Source: an uncultured Prevotellaceae bacterium (GTDB lineage Bacteria > Bacteroidota > Bacteroidia > Bacteroidales > Bacteroidaceae). From it: DNA of 13,249 bases. Position 1 is the first letter of the stretch. Every line of letters begins with the position of its first letter. The stretch lies in NCBI GenBank assembly GCA_946413885.1, contig CAMKMK010000046.1, positions 1 through 13,249 on the forward strand, given 5' to 3'. The translations under genes were made by a program, and so were the position numbers. The notes beneath the pieces are model-generated. The model was not told the DNA's origin and searched no databases. It was given only the letters and a program-made list of their open reading frames with translations. Positions 7,669 through 13,249 of the stretch are shown here, piece after piece.

Positions 7669-7908
7669 TTAGGCGTTAGCCTCGATATATGCGATTGCGT
7701 CAGCAACAGTACCAATCTTTTCAGCTTGGTCATCAGGGATGGTGATTTCGAAAGCCTTCTCGAACTCCATGATCAGCTCAACGGTGTCCAGAGAATCTGC
7801 ACCAAGGTCATTGGTGAAAGATGCTTCGGGGGTAACCTCTGCCTCATCAACACCCAACTTGTCAACAATAATCTCCTTTACTTTAGCTTCAATTTCTGCT
7901 TGTGACAT
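7669..7908 (-). CDS. acpP: Acyl carrier protein
   Basis: A 79-residue acidic acyl carrier protein that holds growing fatty acyl chains on a 4'-phosphopantetheine arm. The attachment site is Ser39 in DLGADSLDTVELIMEFE, and the flanking four-helix pattern is complete (MSQAEIEAKVKEIIVDKLGV at the start, IPDDQAEKIGTVADAIAYIEANA at the end). It is the first gene of the six-gene minus-strand operon, directly upstream of fabF. A promoter and a 5' hairpin lie in front of it. Confidence 0.97.
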   Translation of the reverse strand: MSQAEIEAKVKEIIVDKLGVDEAEVTPEASFTNDLGADSLDTVELIMEFEKAFEITIPDDQAEKIGTVADAIAYIEANA

Positions 7909-7954
7909 AATTTTGCTTCTTAAATTAATAAATATAAATAATGTATAAGTTCAT

Positions 7955-7986
7955 CCTCGAAAAACGGCGATGTGCTGTTTTCGGGG
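7955..7986 (-). promoter_or_regulatory. Stem-loop at the predicted 5' end of the acpP operon mRNA
   Basis: Bases 7955-7968 pair with 7974-7986: 13 base pairs (two of them G-T type), one bulged A and a 5-nt loop. The predicted transcription start (about 7983, from the -7 element at 7989-7996) places this hairpin at the very 5' end of the acpP transcript, about 45 nt upstream of the ATG. It could stabilise the message or be a regulatory structure. No known riboswitch or leader motif is recognised. Confidence 0.45.
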
Positions 7987-7988
7987 TG

Positions 7989-8019
7989 CAAAGTAACTAT
8001 AAATAACTCGTTCTTGCAA
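7989..8019 (-). promoter_or_regulatory. Promoter of the acpP operon
   Basis: On the minus strand TTACTTTG (7989-7996) is a one-mismatch -7 element (TAnnTTTG), with TTG (8017-8019) 20 nt upstream as the -33. A weak inverted repeat GCAAG/CTTGC (8016-8020 and 8036-8040) overlaps the -33 and could be an operator, but the arms are only 5 bp. The predicted leader is about 75 nt. Confidence 0.55.
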
Positions 8020-8064
8020 GTATTGCGTGTGAAATCTTGCAAAAAAATGCACATTCTTGTCAAT

Positions 8065-8076
8065 TTTGTGCACAAA
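8065..8076. repeat. Perfect 12-bp palindrome TTTGTGCACAAA
   Basis: A self-complementary 12-mer in the divergent acpP/dsbD promoter region. A related half-site TGCACA occurs at 8048-8053. The form is typical of a dimeric regulator site, but no regulator is identified. It is about 60 bp upstream of the dsbD -7 element and about 45 bp upstream of the acpP -33. Confidence 0.4.
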
Positions 8077-8110
8077 TCTGTCGCTTTGAACAAAAATAAT
8101 ACATTATTTG

Positions 8111-8142
8111 TCTTCACATTTGAAGAATTATATGTAAGTTTG
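8111..8142 (+). promoter_or_regulatory. dsbD promoter with an inverted repeat in the -33 region
   Basis: TAAGTTTG (8135-8142) matches TAnnTTTG exactly. The nearest TTTG upstream (8107-8110) is 24 nt away, outside the usual 19-21. An inverted repeat TCTTCA-CATT-TGAAGA (8111-8126) covers where the -33 should be, a position suited to a regulator. The predicted start near 8148 leaves a very short leader before the ATGs at 8159, 8162 and 8165. Confidence 0.5.
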
Positions 8143-8158
8143 TAATTCAATATCCTCT

Positions 8159-10192
8159 ATGATGATGAAAAGAATCTTTTTAATATTAGGTTTTATAGTG
8201 GCCTGCTTTGCGCCTTCTTTTGCTCAGATGGCGGATCCTGTACATTTTACTGTACAGCAGAAGCAGGTATCTGATGATGAATTCGAGGTCGTCTTCAGCG
8301 GTACGACAGATGCAGGGTGGCATGTCTATGGGTCTGACATTGCTGACGGAGGGCCCACTCGTGCTGAACTGACAGTGGAGACGGGTAAGGGAGTGACCCC
8401 TAAAGGAAAGCTCCAGATGCGAGGCAAGGTGATACGCTCAATGGATGAGCTGTTTGGGATGCAGGTTTCTTATATGGAAGGTAATGTCATCTTTGCCCAG
8501 AAGTTTGTCATTACGGAGCCCAAATACAGCGTTTCAGGCTATCTGACTTATGGAGCCTGCAACGATCAGAATTGCATGCCTCCAACTCATGTGGATTTTG
8601 CTTTCTCAGGTACCCGCAAGATTGCTGAGAAGCCTGTTGAGATAGTTCCTGAGGAAACCGTTTCCCCTGATTCTGAAGAAGTTGATACTACTGAGATTGA
8701 GCCAGCAACCTCAATCTCTGAATCTGACCTTTGGGCACCTGTTATCGATGAACTCAAGGCTTTGCAGGATGACACACTTCAATCCACTTCCGATAAGTCC
8801 TTTTGGAAAATCTTCCTGCTGGGTCTGCTTGGTGGTTTTGTGGCGTTGCTCACCCCCTGCGTATGGCCTATTATCCCCATGACAGTCAGTTTCTTTCTGA
8901 AACGCGCCCAGAACAAGAAATCTGGTGTACGCGATGCTATCACGTATGGCGTCAGCATCGTCGTTATTTATGTGTTGCTGGGTCTGCTCGTCACTCTCAT
9001 TTTTGGAGCCAGTGCCCTCAATGCGCTTAGCACGAATGCCGTCTTCAACATCTTTTTCTTCCTGATGCTGGTGGTATTTGCTGCCAGTTTCTTGGGAGGG
9101 TTTGACATCACATTGCCCAGCAGTTGGACGAATGCTGTCGACCGCAAGTCAGAGTCAACTACAGGCCTCCTCAGCATCTTCCTGATGGCCTTTACACTTG
9201 CGCTGGTCAGCTTCTCCTGCACAGGTCCCATCATAGGATTCCTGCTTGTCGAAGTGGGGTCCAGTGGTTCCATTCTTGCACCCACTATTGGCATGCTTGG
9301 GTTTGCCGTCGCATTGGCCCTTCCCTTCGCTCTTTTCGCCATGTTCCCCACTTGGCTCAAGAGTGTGCCCAAGAGCGGCAACTGGATGAACTGCATCAAA
9401 GTCTGCTTGGGTTTCATCGAGTTGGCCTTCTCCCTCAAGTTCCTCTCTGTAGCCGATTTGGCTTATGGATGGCACATACTTGACCGCGAGACCTTCCTCG
9501 CCCTTTGGATAGCCATCTTCGCCCTGATGGGTGCTTATCTCATCGGCTGGATACGGTTCCCTCATGATGAAGACGAGTACAACGAGATGGGTGAAGTCAT
9601 CGTTAATCCTCGTACCAGCGTCACCCGTTTCTTCTTGGCCCTCATCTCCTTCGCCTTCGCCATCTATATGGCACCTGGTCTGTGGGGGGCTCCCTGCAAG
9701 GCCGTAAGTGCGTTCACTCCCCCTATGAGCACCCAGGATTTCAATCTCTTCCATAACGAGGTGGAGGCACGTTTTCAGGATTACGACGAGGGAATGGCTT
9801 ACGCTCGTGCCCACAAGATGCCAGTCATGCTGGATTTCACAGGCTTTGGATGCGTGAATTGCCGCAAGATGGAAGCTGCCGTATGGACAGATTCTCGAGT
9901 CGCAGAGATCCTGAACGAGAAGTATGTCCTCATAAGCCTCTATGTGGACGAGAAGACTGCTCTTCCTGAACCCATTGTCGTTGAAGAGAATGGTTCCCCT
10001 GTGAAACTTCGTACCGTTGGAGACAAGTGGAGTTACCTTCAGCGTGTCAAGTTTGGAGCCAATGCTCAACCCTTCTATGTCCTGCTCGACAACGAGGGCC
10101 ATCCTCTCAGTACATCCTACTCTTACGACGAGGATATCGCCTCCTACCAAGCCTTCCTTCAGAAAGGTCTTGAGGCCTATAGTGCCAAGTAA
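8159..10192 (+). CDS. dsbD: Thiol:disulfide interchange protein DsbD
   Basis: Membrane reductant conductor. It carries electrons from cytosolic thioredoxin across the inner membrane to reduce periplasmic thiol proteins and cytochrome c maturation factors. The 677 residues (if the first of three consecutive ATGs is used) contain all three parts. After a signal peptide (cleavage near FA-QM, residue 22), the periplasmic alpha domain has the Cys pair C134/C139 (GACNDQNC). Next comes a variable acidic linker (about 155-210). The multi-span core (about 217-510) has the redox cysteines C234 (LLTPCVWPIIP) and C354 (SFSCTGPIIG), plus extra cysteines at 412, 416 and 513. The thioredoxin-like gamma domain has CVNC (C565/C568, in LDFTGFGCVNCRKME). 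All six functional cysteines are present. It is transcribed divergently from acpP, with no thiol-redox partner gene in the window. From about 8800 on, codons become strongly C-ending, more so than in neighbouring genes. Confidence 0.95.
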   Translation: MMMKRIFLILGFIVACFAPSFAQMADPVHFTVQQKQVSDDEFEVVFSGTTDAGWHVYGSDIADGGPTRAELTVETGKGVTPKGKLQMRGKVIRSMDELFGMQVSYMEGNVIFAQKFVITEPKYSVSGYLTYGACNDQNCMPPTHVDFAFSGTRKIAEKPVEIVPEETVSPDSEEVDTTEIEPATSISESDLWAPVIDELKALQDDTLQSTSDKSFWKIFLLGLLGGFVALLTPCVWPIIPMTVSFFLKRAQNKKSGVRDAITYGVSIVVIYVLLGLLVTLIFGASALNALSTNAVFNIFFFLMLVVFAASFLGGFDITLPSSWTNAVDRKSESTTGLLSIFLMAFTLALVSFSCTGPIIGFLLVEVGSSGSILAPTIGMLGFAVALALPFALFAMFPTWLKSVPKSGNWMNCIKVCLGFIELAFSLKFLSVADLAYGWHILDRETFLALWIAIFALMGAYLIGWIRFPHDEDEYNEMGEVIVNPRTSVTRFFLALISFAFAIYMAPGLWGAPCKAVSAFTPPMSTQDFNLFHNEVEARFQDYDEGMAYARAHKMPVMLDFTGFGCVNCRKMEAAVWTDSRVAEILNEKYVLISLYVDEKTALPEPIVVEENGSPVKLRTVGDKWSYLQRVKFGANAQPFYVLLDNEGHPLSTSYSYDEDIASYQAFLQKGLEAYSAK

Positions 10193-10242
10193 GCGGCATC
10201 TCCTTTTTCTGTGGAACCTCCCGTCCAATGACCTCAGAAAAC

Positions 10243-10319
10243 ACAACGTGTTGACTTTGCGATTTCAACACGTTGTCTTTGCAATTTCAACGTGTTGTCT
10301 TTTGGCTTTCAACGTGTAG
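10243..10319. repeat. 22-bp tandem repeat built on CAACGTGTTG / CAACACGTTG
   Basis: Three 22-bp units (10244-10265, 10266-10287, 10288-10309) and a partial fourth (10310-10319) each begin with a near-palindromic 10-mer: CAACGTGTTG, CAACACGTTG, CAACGTGTTG, then CAACGTGTAG. A TTTGC(G/A)ATTT-like spacer follows, degraded to TTTTGGCTTT in unit 3. Cores 1 and 2 are exact reverse complements, so 10243-10254 can pair with 10265-10276 in a 12-bp stem with a 10-nt loop. The array starts about 50 bp after the dsbD stop and may work as its terminator or be an interspersed intergenic repeat. No coding function is apparent. Confidence 0.75.
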
Positions 10320-10476
10320 AAAAAATAGAGTGTCCTGTTTATGGGTTTTTCCAAAGGTTGATCCTCCCAAGTGTGACAATTGGGACAAAGGACAAAGCTT
10401 TTTTTCATATATCTGGAGAAGAGGGAGAAAGAAGGGGGCTTGTTTTGGTTGCGAAATGTTTTTCCATTTCCTGCCT
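10320..10476. other. Intergenic stretch with no recognised feature
   Basis: Purine-rich, A/T-run-containing sequence between the tandem repeat and the tRNA terminator. A weak CCCAA/TTGGG inverted repeat is visible near 10367-10385. Open frames here are short and low in complexity, with no family resemblance. Nothing else is supported. Confidence 0.5.
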
Positions 10477-10516
10477 AAAAAAAGGTAACTAAATGTGTTG
10501 CATCCAGTTACCTTTT
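10477..10516 (-). terminator. Intrinsic terminator of tRNA-Leu
   Basis: Minus-strand stem GGTAACT (10506-10512 in plus coordinates AGTTACC) pairs with AGTTACC (10484-10490), extended by AAAA/TTTT to 11 bp. The loop is 15 nt and a run of seven T follows (10477-10483). It ends 8 bp downstream of the tRNA 3' end. Confidence 0.75.
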
Positions 10517-10523
10517 CTTTGAG

Positions 10524-10605
10524 TACGCCTGATAAGACTCGAACTTACACGCCCGAAGGCACTAGATCCTAAGTCTAGCGTGTCTACCAATTCCACCACA
10601 AGCGC
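10524..10605 (-). tRNA. tRNA-Leu (anticodon UAG)
   Basis: An 82-nt gene with all arms recognisable on the minus strand. The acceptor GCGCTTG pairs with CAGGCGT (two G-T pairs), and discriminator A is at 10524. The D arm contains TGGTGGAATTGGTAGACAC, typical of leucine tRNAs. The anticodon stem CTAGA/TCTAG encloses loop CTTAGGA, giving anticodon TAG (10569-10571), which reads CUA/CUG codons. The long variable arm TGCCTTCGGGCG has a stem closed by TTCG, as expected for a class II tRNA. The T arm is GTAAG-TTCGAGT-CTTAT. CCA is not encoded (CTC follows). It has its own promoter and terminator, so it is a single-gene unit. Confidence 0.95.
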
Positions 10606-10619
10606 ATACTTAGATGGCG

Positions 10620-10627
10620 CAAAGATA
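10620..10627 (-). promoter_or_regulatory. -7 element of the tRNA-Leu promoter
   Basis: Minus-strand TATCTTTG matches TAnnTTTG exactly, 14 bp before the mature 5' end of the tRNA, implying a very short leader. Only a T-run (not TTTG) is present at the -33 position. Confidence 0.55.
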
Positions 10628-10700
10628 CATCTTTTTTGTGAAAATGAAGTGATATGACATAGTTTTTTCAAAATTTCATGGATTCTCAACAGGAAAGTTA

Positions 10701-10708
10701 TAAATTTG
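10701..10708 (+). promoter_or_regulatory. -7 element of the beta-helix/oxidoreductase unit
   Basis: TAAATTTG matches TAnnTTTG exactly. Predicted transcription starts near 10714, downstream of the in-frame ATG at 10678, which supports ATG 10738 as the real start. No convincing -33 TTTG is seen. Confidence 0.5.
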
Positions 10709-10737
10709 CCGGTGAATATTTGCAAAAATGGACCCCC

Positions 10738-11952
10738 ATGAAGCGTAACTTTCTTTTTATTCTCTCTCTCTTCAGCTTTGTTTTCTGTTGGGCTCAGGAG
10801 ATGATTTCTATCCAAAAATATGGTGTACTGCCTTCAAACACACCTGAGAGGAACCGTGAATGTCTCCAGAAGGCCATCGATGAAATGTCTGTCTGTGGGG
10901 GTGCTCTTTATGTTACGCCTTGCGAAAAGGGATACCCTGTGGCTACTGGCATTGTGTTGAAGAAGAATGTGTCTTTAATTGGCGCTCACGGCCCTACAGG
11001 AAGAGGAACAGCCAGTGTAGGAAGGAAGCATCCTGTGGGTTCACTCTTTCTGATTACAGACACTTTACATGCTTTCATCACTGTGGAATCGGCTACGCAG
11101 ATTCGTGGTATCCAGTTCTGGTATCCAGAGCAATCCAATACGGATGCCAGCAAGATTATTGCCTACAAACCAACCATCCAGATGGCTCAGCAAACTGTGG
11201 AGGGAGTTACGCTTTCCTGCTTGACTTTTTATGGAGAATATATGGCGATGGATTTTCGCGCGAGGAAGGACAATATCTGCGAGCAGATCCTTTTTGAGCA
11301 TTGTTATGGGTATCCCTTGAGTGGTCAGTTCATTGCTATTGATAAATGCTACGACATACCTCGTGTCCTGCATTGTCACGTGAACCCTGCCAACATGCGC
11401 GAATTCGGCCGTACGTTCAGTCGTGATGTGATAGACAGCGTGGTGCGCCAGAAGACTTATACCTATTGGATTGACCATACTGATAATGCTCAACTGATGG
11501 ATATCTTTACTTTTGGTGTCTTTGGAGGAATATATTTGGGAGACGAGACTTACGGACAGCTCACCAATTTCAATTTGGATTGTGTCTCCATAGGGATATA
11601 CAAAAGAGGGTCCAACACGAAAAACCGCAACTGGCAAATATCACAAGGCAGTATCATTGCCAATGCTGGCGAGCGAATAGAAGATATTCATCCCATTCTG
11701 GTAGATGGTACAGGACATACTGCTCTGACCAATGTGGAAAGCTTCTCAGGCGACAATGGAGCGTTGACCAACAAAGCGAAGAGTTATGATTACATTTGCG
11801 TGCAGGGCGATCGTCCCCTCACGATAACAATTGTTGGTGCCCGTATGCAAGGCTATGCTGCGGCAGATCCCATCACCATCAAGAATCCCAATGCTCAGGT
11901 GAGAGTCATTGGGTGTTTGACAGAAAAAGAGGGTTTCATTCAAGACAGATAA
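10738..11952 (+). CDS. Exported right-handed beta-helix (pectate-lyase-like) protein
   Basis: A 404-residue secreted protein. The start at 10738 is chosen because a clean signal peptide follows (MKRNFLFILSLFSFVFCWA, cleavage near residue 19). The upstream in-frame ATG at 10678 would bury the signal peptide behind 20 residues and precede the likely promoter. After the signal comes a beta-helix entry segment resembling the pectate-lyase-3 superfamily: ISIQKYGVLPSNTPERNRECLQKAIDEM ... GGALYVTP ... YPVATGIVLKKNVSLIGAHGPTGRG (23-90). Short beta rungs follow to the end (IRGIQFWYP, VEGVTLSCLTFYG, VLHCHVNPAN, LTNFNLDCVSIGIYKRG, ALTNVESFSGDNGALTN, TIVGARMQGY). I do not see GH28 catalytic signatures, so catalysis is unproven; it may be a lyase, hydrolase or glycan-binding protein. 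It ends 8 bp before an exported FAD oxidoreductase gene, almost certainly co-transcribed. Confidence 0.75.
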   Translation: MKRNFLFILSLFSFVFCWAQEMISIQKYGVLPSNTPERNRECLQKAIDEMSVCGGALYVTPCEKGYPVATGIVLKKNVSLIGAHGPTGRGTASVGRKHPVGSLFLITDTLHAFITVESATQIRGIQFWYPEQSNTDASKIIAYKPTIQMAQQTVEGVTLSCLTFYGEYMAMDFRARKDNICEQILFEHCYGYPLSGQFIAIDKCYDIPRVLHCHVNPANMREFGRTFSRDVIDSVVRQKTYTYWIDHTDNAQLMDIFTFGVFGGIYLGDETYGQLTNFNLDCVSIGIYKRGSNTKNRNWQISQGSIIANAGERIEDIHPILVDGTGHTALTNVESFSGDNGALTNKAKSYDYICVQGDRPLTITIVGARMQGYAAADPITIKNPNAQVRVIGCLTEKEGFIQDR

Positions 11953-11960
11953 TCCATATT

Positions 11961-13249
11961 ATGAAAAGATTCTTCCTTGGGATTTGCTCCCTTTGTTTGG
12001 CCAACTTCCTCTTGGCAAATGACATTTTGATAGAAGCAGAGTCCTTTCGACAGACGGGTGGCTGGCAGATAGACCAGCAGTTTATGGATCTCATGGGTTC
12101 ACCTTATTTGATAGCTCATGGGATGGGTGTTCCTGTAGCAGATGCCAGCACATCAGTCAAGATAACAAAAAAAGGCAAGTATCAAATATATGCACGAACT
12201 TTCAACTGGACTTCAAACTGGACTTCAAAGCAAGGTCCTGGTGCTTTTAAAATCTCACTCAACGGAAAACTGCTTCCCAACACGTTAGGAACAACAGGTT
12301 CCAGTTGGGAGTGGCAATATGCTGGTAGTGTAGAAGTGGAGAAAGGGGAAACGACATTGGTGCTGAAAGACTTAAGTGGATTTGATGGTCGATGTGATGC
12401 TGTCTTTCTGACCACTCAACAGAATCCTGTTCTTTCCAACTCTTTGGAGAGCCTGGATAGTTTTCGACGTACTTTAGGTACTCTTCCCAAGTCTCCCTCT
12501 GATGGAGGACATTATGACTTGGTGGTTGTGGGAGCTGGTATTGGTGGCATGTGTGCTGCCATATCTGCTGCCCGACTTGGGTTGAAGGTTGCTCTCGTAC
12601 ATGATCGTCCTATTCTAGGAGGGAACAACAGCTCTGAGGTTCGTGTCCATTTGGGTGGTAAGATTGAAATGGAACCATATCCTGCTTTAGGTAGACTCCT
12701 TCGTGAGTTTGGACATTCCACTATGGGTAATGCTCAACCAGCAGAGAATTATGAGGATGGGAAAAAGGATTCCATCATTGCTGCTGAGCCCAACATCCAT
12801 CTGCTGCGTAATTATCGAGCCGTAAAAACACAAATGAAAGCCGATGGTACCATTGCCTCTATCATCATACGTCAGATTCGTACGGGCGAGGAATTGTGTC
12901 TCTCAGCTCCACTCTTTTGTGACTGTACAGGAGATGGAAATCTGGGTTTCATGGCAGGTGCAGATTGGCGAATGGGACGAGAAGGCCGCGATGAATTTGG
13001 AGAATCCTTAGCTCCAGAGCAAGCCGACAAAATGACGATGGGATCTTCTGTGCAGTGGTATAGCGTTGAAACAGACAACAGGACGGATTTCCCTGAATTT
13101 GATTATGGTCTGCAGTTCACTGATGAATCCTGTCAGAAAGTCACAATGGGAGAATGGACTTGGGAAACGGGCATGAACTACAACCAGATCACAGATTTCG
13201 AACGTATTCGTGATTATGGCATGTTGGTTATCTACTCCAACTGGAGTTA
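11961..13249 (+). CDS. Exported FAD-dependent oxidoreductase with N-terminal beta domain, 3' end cut off
   Basis: The frame opens at ATG 11961 and stays open for 429 codons to the window end. A hydrophobic signal sequence (MKRFFLGICSLCLANFLLA) indicates export. Residues about 21-153 form a beta-rich domain (ILIEAESFRQTGGWQID ... GKYQIYARTFNWTSNW ... FKISLNG ... GETTLVLKDLSGFDGRCDAVFLT) resembling the golvesin-type or carbohydrate-binding-like domains in front of similar oxidoreductases. From about 185 an FAD_oxidored-type Rossmann fold begins with YDLVVVGAGIGGMCAAISAARLG (dinucleotide motif G191-x-G193-x-x-G196). GGNNSSEVRVHLGG (220-233) follows, and then a second FAD-contact motif CDCTGDGNLGFMAGADWRMGR. 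Relatives in Bacteroidetes are often mis-annotated as xanthan lyase. The substrate is unknown. With the upstream beta-helix gene it suggests oxidative processing of a polysaccharide in the periplasm. Confidence 0.88.
   Translation, partial: MKRFFLGICSLCLANFLLANDILIEAESFRQTGGWQIDQQFMDLMGSPYLIAHGMGVPVADASTSVKITKKGKYQIYARTFNWTSNWTSKQGPGAFKISLNGKLLPNTLGTTGSSWEWQYAGSVEVEKGETTLVLKDLSGFDGRCDAVFLTTQQNPVLSNSLESLDSFRRTLGTLPKSPSDGGHYDLVVVGAGIGGMCAAISAARLGLKVALVHDRPILGGNNSSEVRVHLGGKIEMEPYPALGRLLREFGHSTMGNAQPAENYEDGKKDSIIAAEPNIHLLRNYRAVKTQMKADGTIASIIIRQIRTGEELCLSAPLFCDCTGDGNLGFMAGADWRMGREGRDEFGESLAPEQADKMTMGSSVQWYSVETDNRTDFPEFDYGLQFTDESCQKVTMGEWTWETGMNYNQITDFERIRDYGMLVIYSNWS

Noticed and set aside
9155..10246. 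Long minus-strand open frame (363 codons) opposite dsbD
   Set aside because: It is a shadow of a C-ending-codon-rich gene. It has no signal, motif or promoter, while the plus strand encodes complete DsbD motifs.
10243..10319. Tandem repeats taken as a CRISPR array
   Set aside because: The period is only 22 bp, the 'spacers' are near-identical to each other, and no cas gene is present.
10273..10488. Small plus-strand frames over the tandem repeat and the gap after it
   Set aside because: They are low-complexity, start inside the repeat, match no family I know and run into the tRNA terminator.
10524..10605. tRNA-Leu as an integration (att) site for a mobile element
   Set aside because: I saw no duplicated tRNA 3' segment, integrase gene or abrupt foreign gene content nearby in the window.
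10678..10737. Upstream in-frame ATG for the beta-helix protein
   Set aside because: It would put 20 residues before a clean signal peptide and lies upstream of the likely -7 element at 10701-10708.
12204..12227. Exact 12-bp tandem duplication AACTGGACTTCA in the oxidoreductase gene (NWTSNWTS)
   Set aside because: It is in frame, and from memory relatives have two tryptophans with similar spacing here, so it is probably not a recent insertion.

Overview
The window looks like a chromosomal segment of a Bacteroidales bacterium, probably Prevotella-like or Bacteroides-like. The clues are the gene order acpP-fabF-rnc, the protein families (Ig-like lipoprotein with a GNPDGGRYDETPP-type N-terminus, DUF3108 protein, bacterial GH3, DsbD), start codons without strong Shine-Dalgarno sequences, and several matches to the Bacteroidetes -7 element TAnnTTTG. 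Species cannot be decided from sequence alone. I see no phage, IS element, CRISPR array or resistance island.

Layout. 1-552 (+) is the 3' part of upp (uracil salvage), ending at a strong hairpin (570-603) that can terminate transcription from both sides. 627-1004 (-) is a small BlaI/MecI-type repressor without its usual membrane-peptidase partner; its upstream region carries repeated AGTGT half-sites. 1168-7908 (-) is a tightly packed run of six genes that reads as one operon: acpP, fabF, rnc, a GH3-family adenylating enzyme, an Ig-like surface or periplasmic lipoprotein, and a DUF3108 exported protein. fabF/rnc overlap by 11 nt, GH3/lipoprotein by 4 nt and lipoprotein/DUF3108 by 1 nt. The first three genes are housekeeping (fatty acid synthesis and RNA processing). 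The last three form a translationally coupled trio of unknown role.

7909-8158 is a divergent promoter region between acpP (-) and dsbD (+). It holds recognisable promoter elements for both genes, a hairpin at the predicted 5' end of the acpP transcript, and two palindromes near the dsbD promoter. dsbD (8159-10192, +) encodes a complete three-domain membrane thiol-disulfide reductant conductor.

10193-10737 has no protein gene. It holds a 22-bp tandem repeat built on CAACGTGTTG/CAACACGTTG (10243-10319) and a tRNA-Leu(UAG) on the minus strand (10524-10605) with its own promoter and terminator. From 10738 (+) a two-gene unit begins: an exported right-handed beta-helix (pectate-lyase-like) protein, then, 8 bp later, an exported FAD-dependent oxidoreductase with an N-terminal beta-rich domain that runs off the window end. 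This pair looks like part of a glycan-processing locus.

The best candidates for undescribed biology are the GH3/Ig-like lipoprotein/DUF3108 trio hitched to the fatty-acid operon, the 22-bp palindromic repeat, the 5'-terminal acpP hairpin and the beta-helix/FAD-oxidoreductase pair. None is proven by sequence alone.
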